DNA from: Flavobacteriaceae bacterium CG2_30_31_66
GTDB taxonomy: Bacteria > Bacteroidota > Bacteroidia > Flavobacteriales > Flavobacteriaceae
Length of the DNA: 36,295 nucleotides
Reading direction: 5' to 3'
NCBI GenBank assembly: GCA_001873065.1
Contig: MNYM01000023.1
Span: 1-36,295, forward strand
The notes beneath the pieces were generated by a model, which was given only the letters and a program-made list of their open reading frames with translations, was not told the DNA's origin and did not search any database. The position numbers and the translations under genes were made by a program. Positions 8,150-16,078 of the stretch are shown in pieces; positions within the stretch are counted from its first letter, which is position 1; each line of letters starts with the position of its first letter.

Positions 8150-8758
8150 ATGAAAATAATTTGTATTGGGCGCAATTACGCAAAACATATTGAGGAATTA
8201 GCGAACGAAAAACCTGCACATCCTGTGGTTTTTTTAAAGCCAGATTCTGCTATTTTACCAAATAAAAATCCATTTTTTATTCCGCCATTTTCAAATAATG
8301 TACATTATGAGGTAGAGGTTTTGGTAAAAATTAATAAAGTTGGAAAGTTTATTGATGCCAAATTTGCGCATAAATATTATGACGAAATAGGATTGGGAAT
8401 TGATTTTACGGCAAGAGATGTTCAAGACGAATGCAAAGAAAAAGGCTTGCCTTGGGAAAAAGCAAAAGCTTTTGATGGAAGTGCCGTTATTGGCGAATTT
8501 TATCCAAAAGAACAATTTGATTTGAGAAATATTTCTTTTCAATTATACAAAAATAATACATTGGTTCAAGACGGAAAATCCAATGCAATGCTTTGGAAAA
8601 TTGACGAATTGATTGCGTATGTTTCTCAATATTTCACTTTAAAAAAAGGAGATATTATCTTTACAGGAACTCCAGAAGGTGTTGGAAAAGTTTCTGAAAA
8701 TGATGTTTTAAAAGGAGTTTTGGAAGGAAGAGAAGCTTTTCAAATAAGAGTAAAGTGA
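8150..8758 (+). CDS. Fumarylacetoacetate hydrolase family protein
   Basis: A 202-residue FAH-fold enzyme of the short YcgM/FAHD1 type. The start MKIICIGRNYAKHIEEL, metal-ligand pair E54/E56 (HYEVEVLV), GLGIDFTARDVQ, the WEKAKAFDGSAVIG segment and the C-terminal KGDIIFTGTPEGVG are all characteristic. Relatives are acylpyruvate hydrolases, oxaloacetate decarboxylases or isomerases of aromatic degradation; no neighbouring catabolic genes point to one of these, so the substrate stays open. The ATG at 8150 directly follows a T-run, leaving no room for a ribosome-binding site. Confidence 0.9.
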   Translation: MKIICIGRNYAKHIEELANEKPAHPVVFLKPDSAILPNKNPFFIPPFSNNVHYEVEVLVKINKVGKFIDAKFAHKYYDEIGLGIDFTARDVQDECKEKGLPWEKAKAFDGSAVIGEFYPKEQFDLRNISFQLYKNNTLVQDGKSNAMLWKIDELIAYVSQYFTLKKGDIIFTGTPEGVGKVSENDVLKGVLEGREAFQIRVK

Positions 8759-8860
8759 TGTTAATGTAACGATGTAACGATTATTTAATGTAACAATTAT
8801 AAAGTGATACAATAAAACTCTTAAACAATAGAAACCTTTAAACCCTCAAACATTTTAACA

Positions 8861-10102
8861 TTGAAAGCAGAAATTATAACCATTGGTGATGAAATTCTCA
8901 TAGGTCAAATAGTAGATACCAATTCACAATTTATAAGTCAAGAACTCAATAAAATTGGAGTTTCAGTATATCAAATTACCTCAATTCAAGATGATCAACA
9001 ACACATTTTAAATGCACTAAAAGAAGCACAAGAAAGAGTTGATATCGTGATAATTACAGGAGGTTTAGGGCCCACAAAAGACGATATTACTAAGAAAACA
9101 ATCGCTCAATTTTTTAACGACACTGAGTTTATTGAATATCCAGAGGTTATTGAACATATCCAAAAATTGTTTGCAAAAATCAATCATCCCTTTAAAGAAA
9201 TTCAACGGTATCAAGCGCAATTGCCATCAAAAGCAACGTTACTGAAAAACAATTTTGGAACAGCTCCAGGAATGTGGTTTTTTGAAAACAATACCGTTTT
9301 TATTTCTTTGCCTGGAGTGCCTTATGAAATGAAAGGATTAATGACCAATGAAGTATTGCCAAGAATTCAAAAGCAATTCAAATTGTCATTTATTTTGCAT
9401 AAAACCATCATGACGTATGGTCAAGGAGAAAGCACCATTGCTGAAATCATTGAAGATTTTGAAAACAATTTGCCAGTGCATATCAAATTGGCATATTTAC
9501 CATCTTTTGGAAGAGTTCGTTTACGATTGTCTGCAAAAGGCGAAAATAAAGCCCAACTTGAAAACGAGTTAAATGAGAAAATCGATGAAATTTATCAACT
9601 AATTCCGGACATTATTACTGGTATGGATGATGATCATTCTTTAGAAAAAACTATTGGAGATTTATTGACGAAAAGTGGCAAAACACTCTGTACAGCTGAA
9701 AGTTTGACTGGAGGAAAAATTGCAGCAACTTTTGTTTCTGAAGCTGGTGCGTCCGCCTATTTTAAAGGAAGTTTTGTGACCTATTCAGCCGAAACCAAAA
9801 TAAATTTATTAGGTGTTTTGCCAGAAACTATTCAAAAAAATACAGTGGTTAGCAAAGAAGTTGCTTTAGAAATGGCAATAAATGCTAAAGAAAAATTCAA
9901 AACAAACTATGCAATCGCTGTTACAGGAAATGCAGGGCCAACTACAGATCATAATGACAAAAGTGTTGGGTTGGTTTTTATTGCAATTGTTTCGGATGAA
10001 AAAGCGATTGTTGAGGAATTTAATTTTGGAGAACCAAGAGAAAAAGTCATCAATAGAACAGTGAGTAAATCTCTAGAAATTTTAAGGAAAGAATTATTTT
10101 AA
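8861..10102 (+). CDS. cinA: CinA-family protein (NMN deamidase-related)
   Basis: A 413-residue two-domain protein. The N-terminal molybdopterin-binding-like domain (COG1058) shows EIITIGDEILIGQIVDTNSQ and ITGGLGPTKDD; the C-terminal CinA domain contains CTAESLTGG and VTGNAGP, the nicotinamide-mononucleotide amidohydrolase (PncC-type) motifs. Family members recycle NMN to NaMN and may also act as ADP-ribose pyrophosphatases; the role in DNA uptake is specific to Gram-positive species. The start is TTG at 8861, which exactly matches the conserved family N-terminus; no ATG is available. Upstream is a 100-base non-coding gap of AAACCTTTAAACCC-type repeats. Confidence 0.93.
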   Translation: MKAEIITIGDEILIGQIVDTNSQFISQELNKIGVSVYQITSIQDDQQHILNALKEAQERVDIVIITGGLGPTKDDITKKTIAQFFNDTEFIEYPEVIEHIQKLFAKINHPFKEIQRYQAQLPSKATLLKNNFGTAPGMWFFENNTVFISLPGVPYEMKGLMTNEVLPRIQKQFKLSFILHKTIMTYGQGESTIAEIIEDFENNLPVHIKLAYLPSFGRVRLRLSAKGENKAQLENELNEKIDEIYQLIPDIITGMDDDHSLEKTIGDLLTKSGKTLCTAESLTGGKIAATFVSEAGASAYFKGSFVTYSAETKINLLGVLPETIQKNTVVSKEVALEMAINAKEKFKTNYAIAVTGNAGPTTDHNDKSVGLVFIAIVSDEKAIVEEFNFGEPREKVINRTVSKSLEILRKELF

Positions 10103-10120
10103 AATTTTGTAAAATTATTT

Positions 10121-10150
10121 TGTTCAGAATTAGATTTATATGTAAATTTG
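10121..10150 (+). promoter_or_regulatory. Strong Bacteroidota-type promoter of the rpmB operon
   Basis: TTG at 10121-10123 and TAAATTTG at 10143-10150 are separated by exactly 19 bases, an ideal match to the TTG-N19-TAnnTTTG promoter. Transcription should start near 10157, about 33 bases before rpmB. Confidence 0.75.
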
Positions 10151-10189
10151 CACCTCGTTTAAAGATAATACTTAAAAACTGTCAAGAAG

Positions 10190-10429
10190 ATGTCTAGAGT
10201 TTGTGAATTAACAGGTAAAAAAGCAATGGTTGGGAACAATGTTTCCCACGCTATGAATAGAACAAAAAGAAAGTTTGATGCTAATTTGATGACCAAGCGT
10301 TTTTACATTCCAGAAGAAGATAAATGGATTACTTTAAAAATATCTGCTTCTGCATTGAAAAATATTAACAAGAAAGGAATTTCTGCAGTTATCAAGGAAG
10401 CAAGAGCAAACGGATTTTTAACAAAATAA
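10190..10429 (+). CDS. rpmB: 50S ribosomal protein bL28
   Basis: A 79-residue bL28. MSRVCELTGKKAMVGNNVSH and the RRK-rich TKRKFDANL segment are diagnostic for the family, and the length is normal. It is the first gene of a three-gene ribosomal operon (rpmB, rpmG, DUF4295 gene) with a strong promoter upstream and a clear terminator at 10931-10962. bL28 lies on the large subunit near the E site. The rpmB-rpmG gap is 93 bases of AGTTTACAGTTTCAG-like repeats. Confidence 0.97.
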   Translation: MSRVCELTGKKAMVGNNVSHAMNRTKRKFDANLMTKRFYIPEEDKWITLKISASALKNINKKGISAVIKEARANGFLTK

Positions 10430-10522
10430 ATATTAGTCTTAGTTTACAGTTTCAGTTTATAGTTGCAAATCCTTTAAACTTCAAAATCTTTAAACTAATA
10501 AACTTTTTAAACTCGAATAGAG

Positions 10523-10705
10523 ATGGCAAAAAAGGGAAACAGAGTTCAAGTTATTTTAGAATGTACAGAGCACAAAGCTTCTGGTCAACCAGGTACTTCT
10601 AGATACATTACAACTAAAAATAAAAAGAACACTCCAGATAGAATGGAAATTAAAAAATTCAATCCTATTTTGAAAAAAGTGACTGTTCACAAAGAAATTA
10701 AGTAA
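10523..10705 (+). CDS. rpmG: 50S ribosomal protein bL33
   Basis: A 60-residue bL33, as expected for Bacteroidota. The start [18 protein letters not shown], the [20 protein letters not shown] region and the lysine-rich C-terminus match the family. It has a single cysteine in the region where zinc-binding forms carry CxxC pairs, so it is the zinc-free type. It sits between rpmB and the DUF4295 gene. Confidence 0.97.
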   Translation: MAKKGNRVQVILECTEHKASGQPGTSRYITTKNKKNTPDRMEIKKFNPILKKVTVHKEIK

Positions 10706-10756
10706 ATCAATCATCTAGAACTCAGCACAGAGCACATAGATTAATAACAACACAAA

Positions 10757-10909
10757 ATGGCAAAGAAAACAGTTGCATCGTTACAAACAGCTTCCAAAAG
10801 ATTAAGCAAAGCTATCAAAATGGTAAAATCTCCAAAATCTGGAGCTTATGTTTTTGTTGAATCAGTTATGGATCCTACAGACGTTGATAAGTTTTTATCA
10901 AAAAAATAA
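10757..10909 (+). CDS. DUF4295 small protein, probable ribosomal protein bL38
   Basis: A 50-residue basic protein starting MAKKTVASLQTASKRLSKAI and continuing KMVKSPKSGAYVFVESVMDPTD, which is the DUF4295 family restricted to Bacteroidota. It follows rpmG by 51 bases and ends 22 bases before a rho-independent terminator, so it is transcribed with two ribosomal proteins. From memory, a new large-subunit protein named bL38 was found in the Flavobacterium johnsoniae ribosome structure, and I believe it is this family; the family call is firm, the bL38 identity less so. Confidence 0.9.
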   Translation: MAKKTVASLQTASKRLSKAIKMVKSPKSGAYVFVESVMDPTDVDKFLSKK

Positions 10910-10930
10910 GAATTTATTTCACAAAATTTT

Positions 10931-10962
10931 AAAAGCTACTTTCTCATAAAGTAGCTTTTTTT
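10931..10962 (+). terminator. Rho-independent terminator of the rpmB-rpmG operon
   Basis: Perfect 11-base stem AAAGCTACTTT (10932-10942) with AAAGTAGCTTT (10948-10958), a CTCAT loop and a following T-run. Confidence 0.9.
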
Positions 10963-10968
10963 ATGGAT

Positions 10969-11023
10969 TATATTTGCGTAATTTTGGAAACCATCTAAAA
11001 ATGTATCAATTTTAATTGATACA
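10969..11023 (+). promoter_or_regulatory. ftsY promoter element and leader palindrome
   Basis: TATATTTG (10969-10976) fits the -7 consensus and would give a leader of about 120 bases. The leader contains a palindrome with perfect 10-base arms, TGTATCAATT (11002-11011) and AATTGATACA (11014-11023), separated by TT; it could be an operator or an RNA hairpin. Confidence 0.45.
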
Positions 11024-11104
11024 AAACAATGGATTAAAATTTTTAATACTATAACATCAAACACATTGCGTATTTTTTTAATATGCTTTTAGAATTTAAT
11101 TAGA

Positions 11105-12058
11105 ATGAGTTTTTTTAAAAATATATTTTCGAAAGAAAAGAAAGAGACTTTAGACAAAGGTTTAGAGAAAACGAAAGAAAGTTTCTTTGGTAAATTATCA
11201 AAAGCTGTTGCTGGAAAATCAAAAGTTGATGAAGATGTTTTAGACAATTTAGAAGAAATTTTAGTTGCTTCTGATGTTGGCGTGAACACCACACTAAAAA
11301 TTATTGAACGTATTGAAGAACGTGTTGCCAAAGATAAATATGTTGGAACTGTCGAGTTAAATACAATTTTAAGAGAAGAAATTGCTAGTTTGCTTTCTGA
11401 AACAAATACGGGTAATGAAACTGATTTTACCATTCCAGAAAACAAAAAACCTTACGTAATTATGGTTGTTGGCGTGAATGGTGTTGGAAAAACAACCACT
11501 ATCGGAAAATTAGCTTCTCAATTTAAAAAGCGAGGTTTTAAAGTTGTTTTAGGAGCTGCAGATACGTTTAGAGCGGCAGCCATTGACCAATTGCAAATTT
11601 GGGCAGACAGAACTGGAGTGCCAATTGTTCGTCAAGAAATGGGTTCAGATCCAGCTTCTGTTGCGTTTGATACCTTAAAATCAGCAGTTTCTCAAAATGC
11701 AGATGTGGTCATTATTGATACTGCTGGAAGATTGCATAACAAAGTAAATTTAATGAATGAATTGACCAAAATAAAACGCGTAATGCAAAAAGTAGTTGCA
11801 GATGCTCCTCATGATGTGCTATTAGTTTTGGATGGTTCTACAGGTCAAAATGCCTTTGAACAAGCAAAACAATTCACAAAAGCAACTGAAGTTAGTTGTT
11901 TGGCAGTTACAAAATTAGATGGAACTGCAAAAGGTGGTGTGGTGATTGGAATTTCTGACCAATTTCAAATTCCCGTAAAATATATTGGAGTAGGAGAAGG
12001 GATTGATGATTTGCAAGTGTTCAATAAAATGGAATTTGTTGATTCTTTTTTTAAGTAA
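11105..12058 (+). CDS. ftsY: FtsY, signal recognition particle receptor
   Basis: A 317-residue SRP-type GTPase. After a short charged N-terminal region (1-35) comes the four-helix N domain, then the G domain: P-loop GVNGVGKT (123-130), [11 protein letters not shown] (about 157), DTAGRLHNK (about 211) and [10 protein letters not shown] (about 269). The family-specific insertion-box motif is intact. FtsY docks the Ffh/SRP RNA/ribosome complex at the membrane. It lacks the long acidic A domain of E. coli FtsY, as is common outside enterobacteria. It is followed after 26 bases by the amidase gene on the same strand. Confidence 0.96.
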   Translation: MSFFKNIFSKEKKETLDKGLEKTKESFFGKLSKAVAGKSKVDEDVLDNLEEILVASDVGVNTTLKIIERIEERVAKDKYVGTVELNTILREEIASLLSETNTGNETDFTIPENKKPYVIMVVGVNGVGKTTTIGKLASQFKKRGFKVVLGAADTFRAAAIDQLQIWADRTGVPIVRQEMGSDPASVAFDTLKSAVSQNADVVIIDTAGRLHNKVNLMNELTKIKRVMQKVVADAPHDVLLVLDGSTGQNAFEQAKQFTKATEVSCLAVTKLDGTAKGGVVIGISDQFQIPVKYIGVGEGIDDLQVFNKMEFVDSFFK

Positions 12059-12084
12059 AAATTCAAAAATTAACTCAATTTTTT

Positions 12085-13731
12085 ATGAAAAAAATAGCCA
12101 TTTTAATCAGTTCATTCTTTGTTTTTTTAGCTTGTCAACAAAAAGAAAACCCTGTTTTTTTTAAAAAATACAATGAAAAAACTGCCCTTGAAAAACAACA
12201 AAATCATCAAAATGGAAGAATGAAATTCAAATTATTTCAATCTAAATTCATAGATATGAATGAAGTTTTCAAGCCGTTTAATGATGATTTAGCCAAATTT
12301 TCTGAAGAAGATTATCAAGCTTTAAAACCATTAATTTTAGAACAAGACATTCCAACGTTACAAAAAACTATCAAAGATGGAAATTTGACGTATGAAAAAT
12401 TGACCTTGTTTTATTTATACAGAATCCGAAAATTTGAAAGCGATTCAACATTATCATTAAATAGCATCATTGCATTGAATCCTGATGTTGTAAAACAAGC
12501 CAAAGAAAAAGATAAAAATGCTAAAAATATAGCTGATTTTTCAGTGTATGGAATGCCAATTTTGTTGAAAGATAATATCAACACCAACAATATGCCAACC
12601 ACAGCTGGTGCAGTTGCTTTGAAAGATAATCAAACAAAAAATGATGCTTTTATTGTTGAAAAGTTAAAAGAAAATGGCGCATTGATTTTAGGAAAAGTCA
12701 ATTTAAGTGAATGGGCTTATTTTTTCTGTTCAGGTTGTCCTTTAGGATATTCTGCTATTGGAGGGCAAACCTTAAATCCTTATGGAAGAGCCGAATTTGA
12801 AACTGGTGGAAGTTCAGCTGGAAGTGGAGTTACTGTCGCTGCTAATTTTGCAGTTGCTGCAATTGGTACAGAAACCTCAGGATCTATCACTTCACCATCA
12901 AGTTTGAATTCGGTTGTTGGTTTAAAACCAACCATTGGAATGTTCAGCAGAATTGGAATTGTACCAATTTCAAGTACATTAGATACTCCTGGGCCAATGA
13001 CTAAAAATGTAATTGACAACGCTATTTTAGCACAAGCATTGTTTGGAAAAGACGCTAAAGATGCAGCTTCTTATGATGTTAAAAAGGATGATTTTAATTC
13101 TGAAATCATCTCTAAAGGAAGTTTAAAAGGAAAAAGATTAGGCGTTTTAACGTCTCTTTTAACGGATTCAATTTATACGGCAACTATTGAAAAACTAAAA
13201 AAAGCAGGAGCAGAATTGGTTGAAATTAACCCTCAACAACCTTTTTTTAATGGATTTATTACGCTGTTAAATATTGACATGAAACACGATTTGCCAAAAT
13301 ATTTAACAGATAATAAAATAGAGGCAGTTTCAATAAAAAATGTGAATGATGTAATTCTTTTTAATAAAAAAGATAGTCTTTTGAGAGCACCTTATGGACA
13401 ACAATTATTTGAAGGAATTGTAAAAGATACTACCACTTTAGCACAATTAGAGGTTGTGAAATCGAATTTAAAATTAGATGGAGAAAACTATTTAAAAGCA
13501 TTAAAAGAACAGAATTTAGACGCTATTTTATCAATTAATAATTATCATTCTGGTATTGCAGCGGTTTCAAAACATCCAACTTTAACTGTTCCAATGGGAT
13601 ATAAAAAATCTGGTGAACCAATTAGTTTGACTTTTGTTGGAGTTCCATTTTCAGAGAGTAATTTATTGAAAATTGGATTTGCTTTTGAACAACTAACCAA
13701 AGCTAGAAAAATGCCTAAAAACTATCAATAG
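12085..13731 (+). CDS. Amidase-signature lipoprotein
   Basis: A 548-residue amidase-signature enzyme with a lipoprotein signal (FFVFLAC, C17), so it probably acts in the periplasm. The Ser-cisSer-Lys triad is visible as K162 (LLKDNI), S243 (GGSSAGSG) and S267 (GTETSGSI). The domain runs from about residue 95 to the end, as in peptide amidases and related GatA-like enzymes. It lacks the GatB/GatC context of the tRNA amidotransferase and carries a secretion signal, so it is more likely to hydrolyse amides of peptides or other exogenous substrates. It is probably co-transcribed with ftsY. Confidence 0.92.
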   Translation: MKKIAILISSFFVFLACQQKENPVFFKKYNEKTALEKQQNHQNGRMKFKLFQSKFIDMNEVFKPFNDDLAKFSEEDYQALKPLILEQDIPTLQKTIKDGNLTYEKLTLFYLYRIRKFESDSTLSLNSIIALNPDVVKQAKEKDKNAKNIADFSVYGMPILLKDNINTNNMPTTAGAVALKDNQTKNDAFIVEKLKENGALILGKVNLSEWAYFFCSGCPLGYSAIGGQTLNPYGRAEFETGGSSAGSGVTVAANFAVAAIGTETSGSITSPSSLNSVVGLKPTIGMFSRIGIVPISSTLDTPGPMTKNVIDNAILAQALFGKDAKDAASYDVKKDDFNSEIISKGSLKGKRLGVLTSLLTDSIYTATIEKLKKAGAELVEINPQQPFFNGFITLLNIDMKHDLPKYLTDNKIEAVSIKNVNDVILFNKKDSLLRAPYGQQLFEGIVKDTTTLAQLEVVKSNLKLDGENYLKALKEQNLDAILSINNYHSGIAAVSKHPTLTVPMGYKKSGEPISLTFVGVPFSESNLLKIGFAFEQLTKARKMPKNYQ

Positions 13732-13765
13732 CATCATTTTGTTTCTTTAAAATGATGTAATTTTG
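13732..13765 (+). promoter_or_regulatory. Inverted repeat and -7 element before rimO
   Basis: CATCATTTT (13732-13740) and AAAATGATG (13749-13757) form a perfect 9-base inverted repeat with an 8-base spacer just after the amidase stop. The -7-like TAATTTTG (13758-13765) follows immediately. It may end the ftsY-amidase transcript, control rimO, or both. Confidence 0.4.
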
Positions 13766-13832
13766 CATTTTTAAAAATCAGACTATATTATTTGCTTAAA
13801 GCTTTTAGCTTAAAGCATAAAGCCAATAAAAA

Positions 13833-15149
13833 ATGCGTACAAAAACCATCAAAAAAAATAAAATCAATGTGGTGACTTTAGGTTGCTCAAAAAACATTTA
13901 CGATTCTGAAGTGTTAATGGGACAATTAAAAGCCAATGGAAAGAATGTTGTTCACGAAGATATCAATGATGATGGAAATATCGTAGTCATCAATACTTGT
14001 GGATTTATAGGAAAAGCCAAAGAAGAAAGTATTGATACTATTTTGCATTACGCACAGAGAAAAGAAGCTGGTGAAATTGATAAAGTTTTTGTAACAGGTT
14101 GTTTGAGTGAACGTTATAAGCCAGATTTGGAAAAAGAAATTCCGAATGTAGATCAATATTTTGGAACACATGATTTGCCAAATCTATTAAAAGTTTTAGA
14201 AGCTGATTATAAACACGAATTGATTGGAGAGCGTTTAACAACAACACCAAAACATTATGCCTATTTAAAAATTGCAGAAGGTTGTGATAGACCTTGTTCT
14301 TTTTGCGCAATTCCTCTGATGCGTGGAAAACACAAATCAACACCCATTGAAGATATTATTACAGAAGCTACAAAATTGGCTTCAAAAGGAATCAAAGAAA
14401 TCATGTTGATTGCACAAGATTTAACCTATTATGGGTTAGATATCTACAAAAAAAGAGCGTTAGCAGATTTGTTAGAAGCACTTGTAAAAGTTGACGGAAT
14501 TGAATGGATTCGTTTGCATTATGCATTTCCATCAGGATTTCCAATAGATGTGATTGAAGTCATGAAACGCGAGTCAAAAGTGTGTAATTATTTGGATATT
14601 CCTTTGCAGCACATCAATTCTGAGATTTTAAAATCGATGAAAAGAGGAACAACTCATGAAAAAACCACTGATTTAATCAAAAAATTCAGAGAAGCAATTC
14701 CTGAAATGGCAATAAGAACTACTTTGATTGTGGGTTATCCTGGTGAAACTGAAGCACAATTTGAGGAACTGAAAGATTGGGTTGAAGAGATGCGTTTTGA
14801 GCGATTGGGCGTTTTTGAATATTCTCATGAGGAAAATACAGGTGCGTATATTTTAGAAGATGATGTTCCTGCAGATGTAAAATTTAGGAGAGTAAATGAA
14901 ATCATGGAATTGCAATCTCAAATTTCTTGGGAACTAAATCAGGAAAAAATAGGAATGACTTTTAGATGCTTATTTGACAGAAAAGATGGCGAATATTTTT
15001 ATGGAAGAACAGAATTTGATTCACCTGATGTTGATAACGATGTTTTGGTTGATGCCACAAAACATTACATTAAAATTGGCGAATTTATTGATATTGAAAT
15101 TTACGATGCAGGAGATTATGATTTATATGGAACTCCTGTAAAATTATAA
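13833..15149 (+). CDS. rimO: RimO, ribosomal protein uS12 methylthiotransferase
   Basis: A 438-residue radical-SAM methylthiotransferase. The UPF0004 domain starts at VVTLGCSKNIYDSE (cysteine C18, then C in INTCGF and TGCLSE for the second cluster). The radical-SAM CxxxCxxC is C151/C155/C158 (CDRPCSFC), and a C-terminal TRAM domain lies at about 370-438. The GCSKN and MRGKHKS signatures indicate RimO rather than MiaB. RimO adds a methylthio group to the conserved aspartate of ribosomal protein uS12. Its stop lies 6 bases from the stop of the convergent DUF6090 gene. Confidence 0.95.
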   Translation: MRTKTIKKNKINVVTLGCSKNIYDSEVLMGQLKANGKNVVHEDINDDGNIVVINTCGFIGKAKEESIDTILHYAQRKEAGEIDKVFVTGCLSERYKPDLEKEIPNVDQYFGTHDLPNLLKVLEADYKHELIGERLTTTPKHYAYLKIAEGCDRPCSFCAIPLMRGKHKSTPIEDIITEATKLASKGIKEIMLIAQDLTYYGLDIYKKRALADLLEALVKVDGIEWIRLHYAFPSGFPIDVIEVMKRESKVCNYLDIPLQHINSEILKSMKRGTTHEKTTDLIKKFREAIPEMAIRTTLIVGYPGETEAQFEELKDWVEEMRFERLGVFEYSHEENTGAYILEDDVPADVKFRRVNEIMELQSQISWELNQEKIGMTFRCLFDRKDGEYFYGRTEFDSPDVDNDVLVDATKHYIKIGEFIDIEIYDAGDYDLYGTPVKL

Positions 15150-15155
15150 GTTATT

Positions 15156-15962
15156 TTATTCAGTTTGATTATCCATTTCAGGAGTTAATCCAAGTTCCTC
15201 ATCAATTTTTTGAACTAAAATTCTGCCCTTCTTAATGGTTTCATCTATCATTTCTAATTGTAATTGATTGATGAGAATTAATGATTTTAATGCATTTAAA
15301 AACTTGATTTTTGTTTCTTCATTTTCTAATTTTTTCTCTAAAATAGTTTCAATTTCATCATCAGTTTCAAAAAGATGCTCTTTGTCATCATACAATTCAT
15401 CTTCAAGAATCACAATTTGAGCCAAATCATAAAACATTGGATGTAATTCTCGATAATAAACATTGTCATTGTTATTTTTGATATCAATATAATTATCTTC
15501 TGAAAACAAATAATAATCAATTATACTGACACTCAATTCTTTATTTTTAATCAAGGCTTGTTGTCCAGATGAAATCAATTCTTGGTAGGTATTATTGATA
15601 TTTGGAAAATTATCAACCTCCATGAGTAAGTTTAATTTTTCATTCAAGCTATCAATATTTCGAAAATTCTTTTCTTTTTTATAGCTTTTTAGTATTGATT
15701 CTGAAGTTTTTACACAATTTTCATAATGTTCTTTCATTTCTTTTAAAATATCTCTTTGGTATTCAATATCTTCCACCATATTGATTAAATACCATTCTTC
15801 CTTTACTTTGTTTGCGTTTTCAATACTCCAATTATTAAATTGTAGTGCTAATAAAATGCCAATTACAACCAAAAAAATTTCACCAAATGCGTACATCAAA
15901 TATTTTTGAAATTTGTTTTCGGTCAAAAGTTGTTGACGAAGTTTTCTGTAAATCTGTATCAT
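15156..15962 (-). CDS. DUF6090 family membrane protein
   Basis: A 268-residue protein of the DUF6090 type that is common in flavobacteria. The N-terminus has a basic segment (IYRKLRQQLLTENKFQKY), then one transmembrane helix at about 26-44 (GEIFLVVIGILLALQFNNW), the family hallmark, followed by a long charged, probably coiled-coil region. The topology suggests a small cytoplasmic N-terminus and a large C-terminal domain outside the inner membrane. Function is unknown. It diverges from glmM and shares that promoter region. Confidence 0.85.
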   Translation of the reverse strand: MIQIYRKLRQQLLTENKFQKYLMYAFGEIFLVVIGILLALQFNNWSIENANKVKEEWYLINMVEDIEYQRDILKEMKEHYENCVKTSESILKSYKKEKNFRNIDSLNEKLNLLMEVDNFPNINNTYQELISSGQQALIKNKELSVSIIDYYLFSEDNYIDIKNNNDNVYYRELHPMFYDLAQIVILEDELYDDKEHLFETDDEIETILEKKLENEETKIKFLNALKSLILINQLQLEMIDETIKKGRILVQKIDEELGLTPEMDNQTE

Positions 15963-16025
15963 AATTTTTTATTGTTGAAAGATACTAAAAATTTTTTTCA
16001 ATTTTCATGGCTTAACTTGTCAAGC

Positions 16026-16061
16026 TTTTGAGATACTTTTTGGTGAAAAAAAGTATCTTTG
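16026..16061 (+). promoter_or_regulatory. glmM promoter with overlapping inverted repeat
   Basis: TATCTTTG (16054-16061) is a -7 element, with a TTTTG ending at 16030 and 23 bases between. A perfect 10-base inverted repeat, GATACTTTTT (16032-16041) with AAAAAGTATC (16048-16057), overlaps the -7 element, so a repressor or a hairpin there would affect initiation. Confidence 0.5.
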
Positions 16062-16078
16062 TTCTTTAAATATTTATA

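Noticed and set aside
12085..13731. Amidase as GatA of the tRNA amidotransferase
   Set aside because: It has a lipoprotein signal and no gatB or gatC nearby.
15156..15962. DUF6090 gene as a toxin or immunity gene
   Set aside because: One membrane helix and a coiled-coil-like region are not enough to suggest this, and no partner gene is adjacent.
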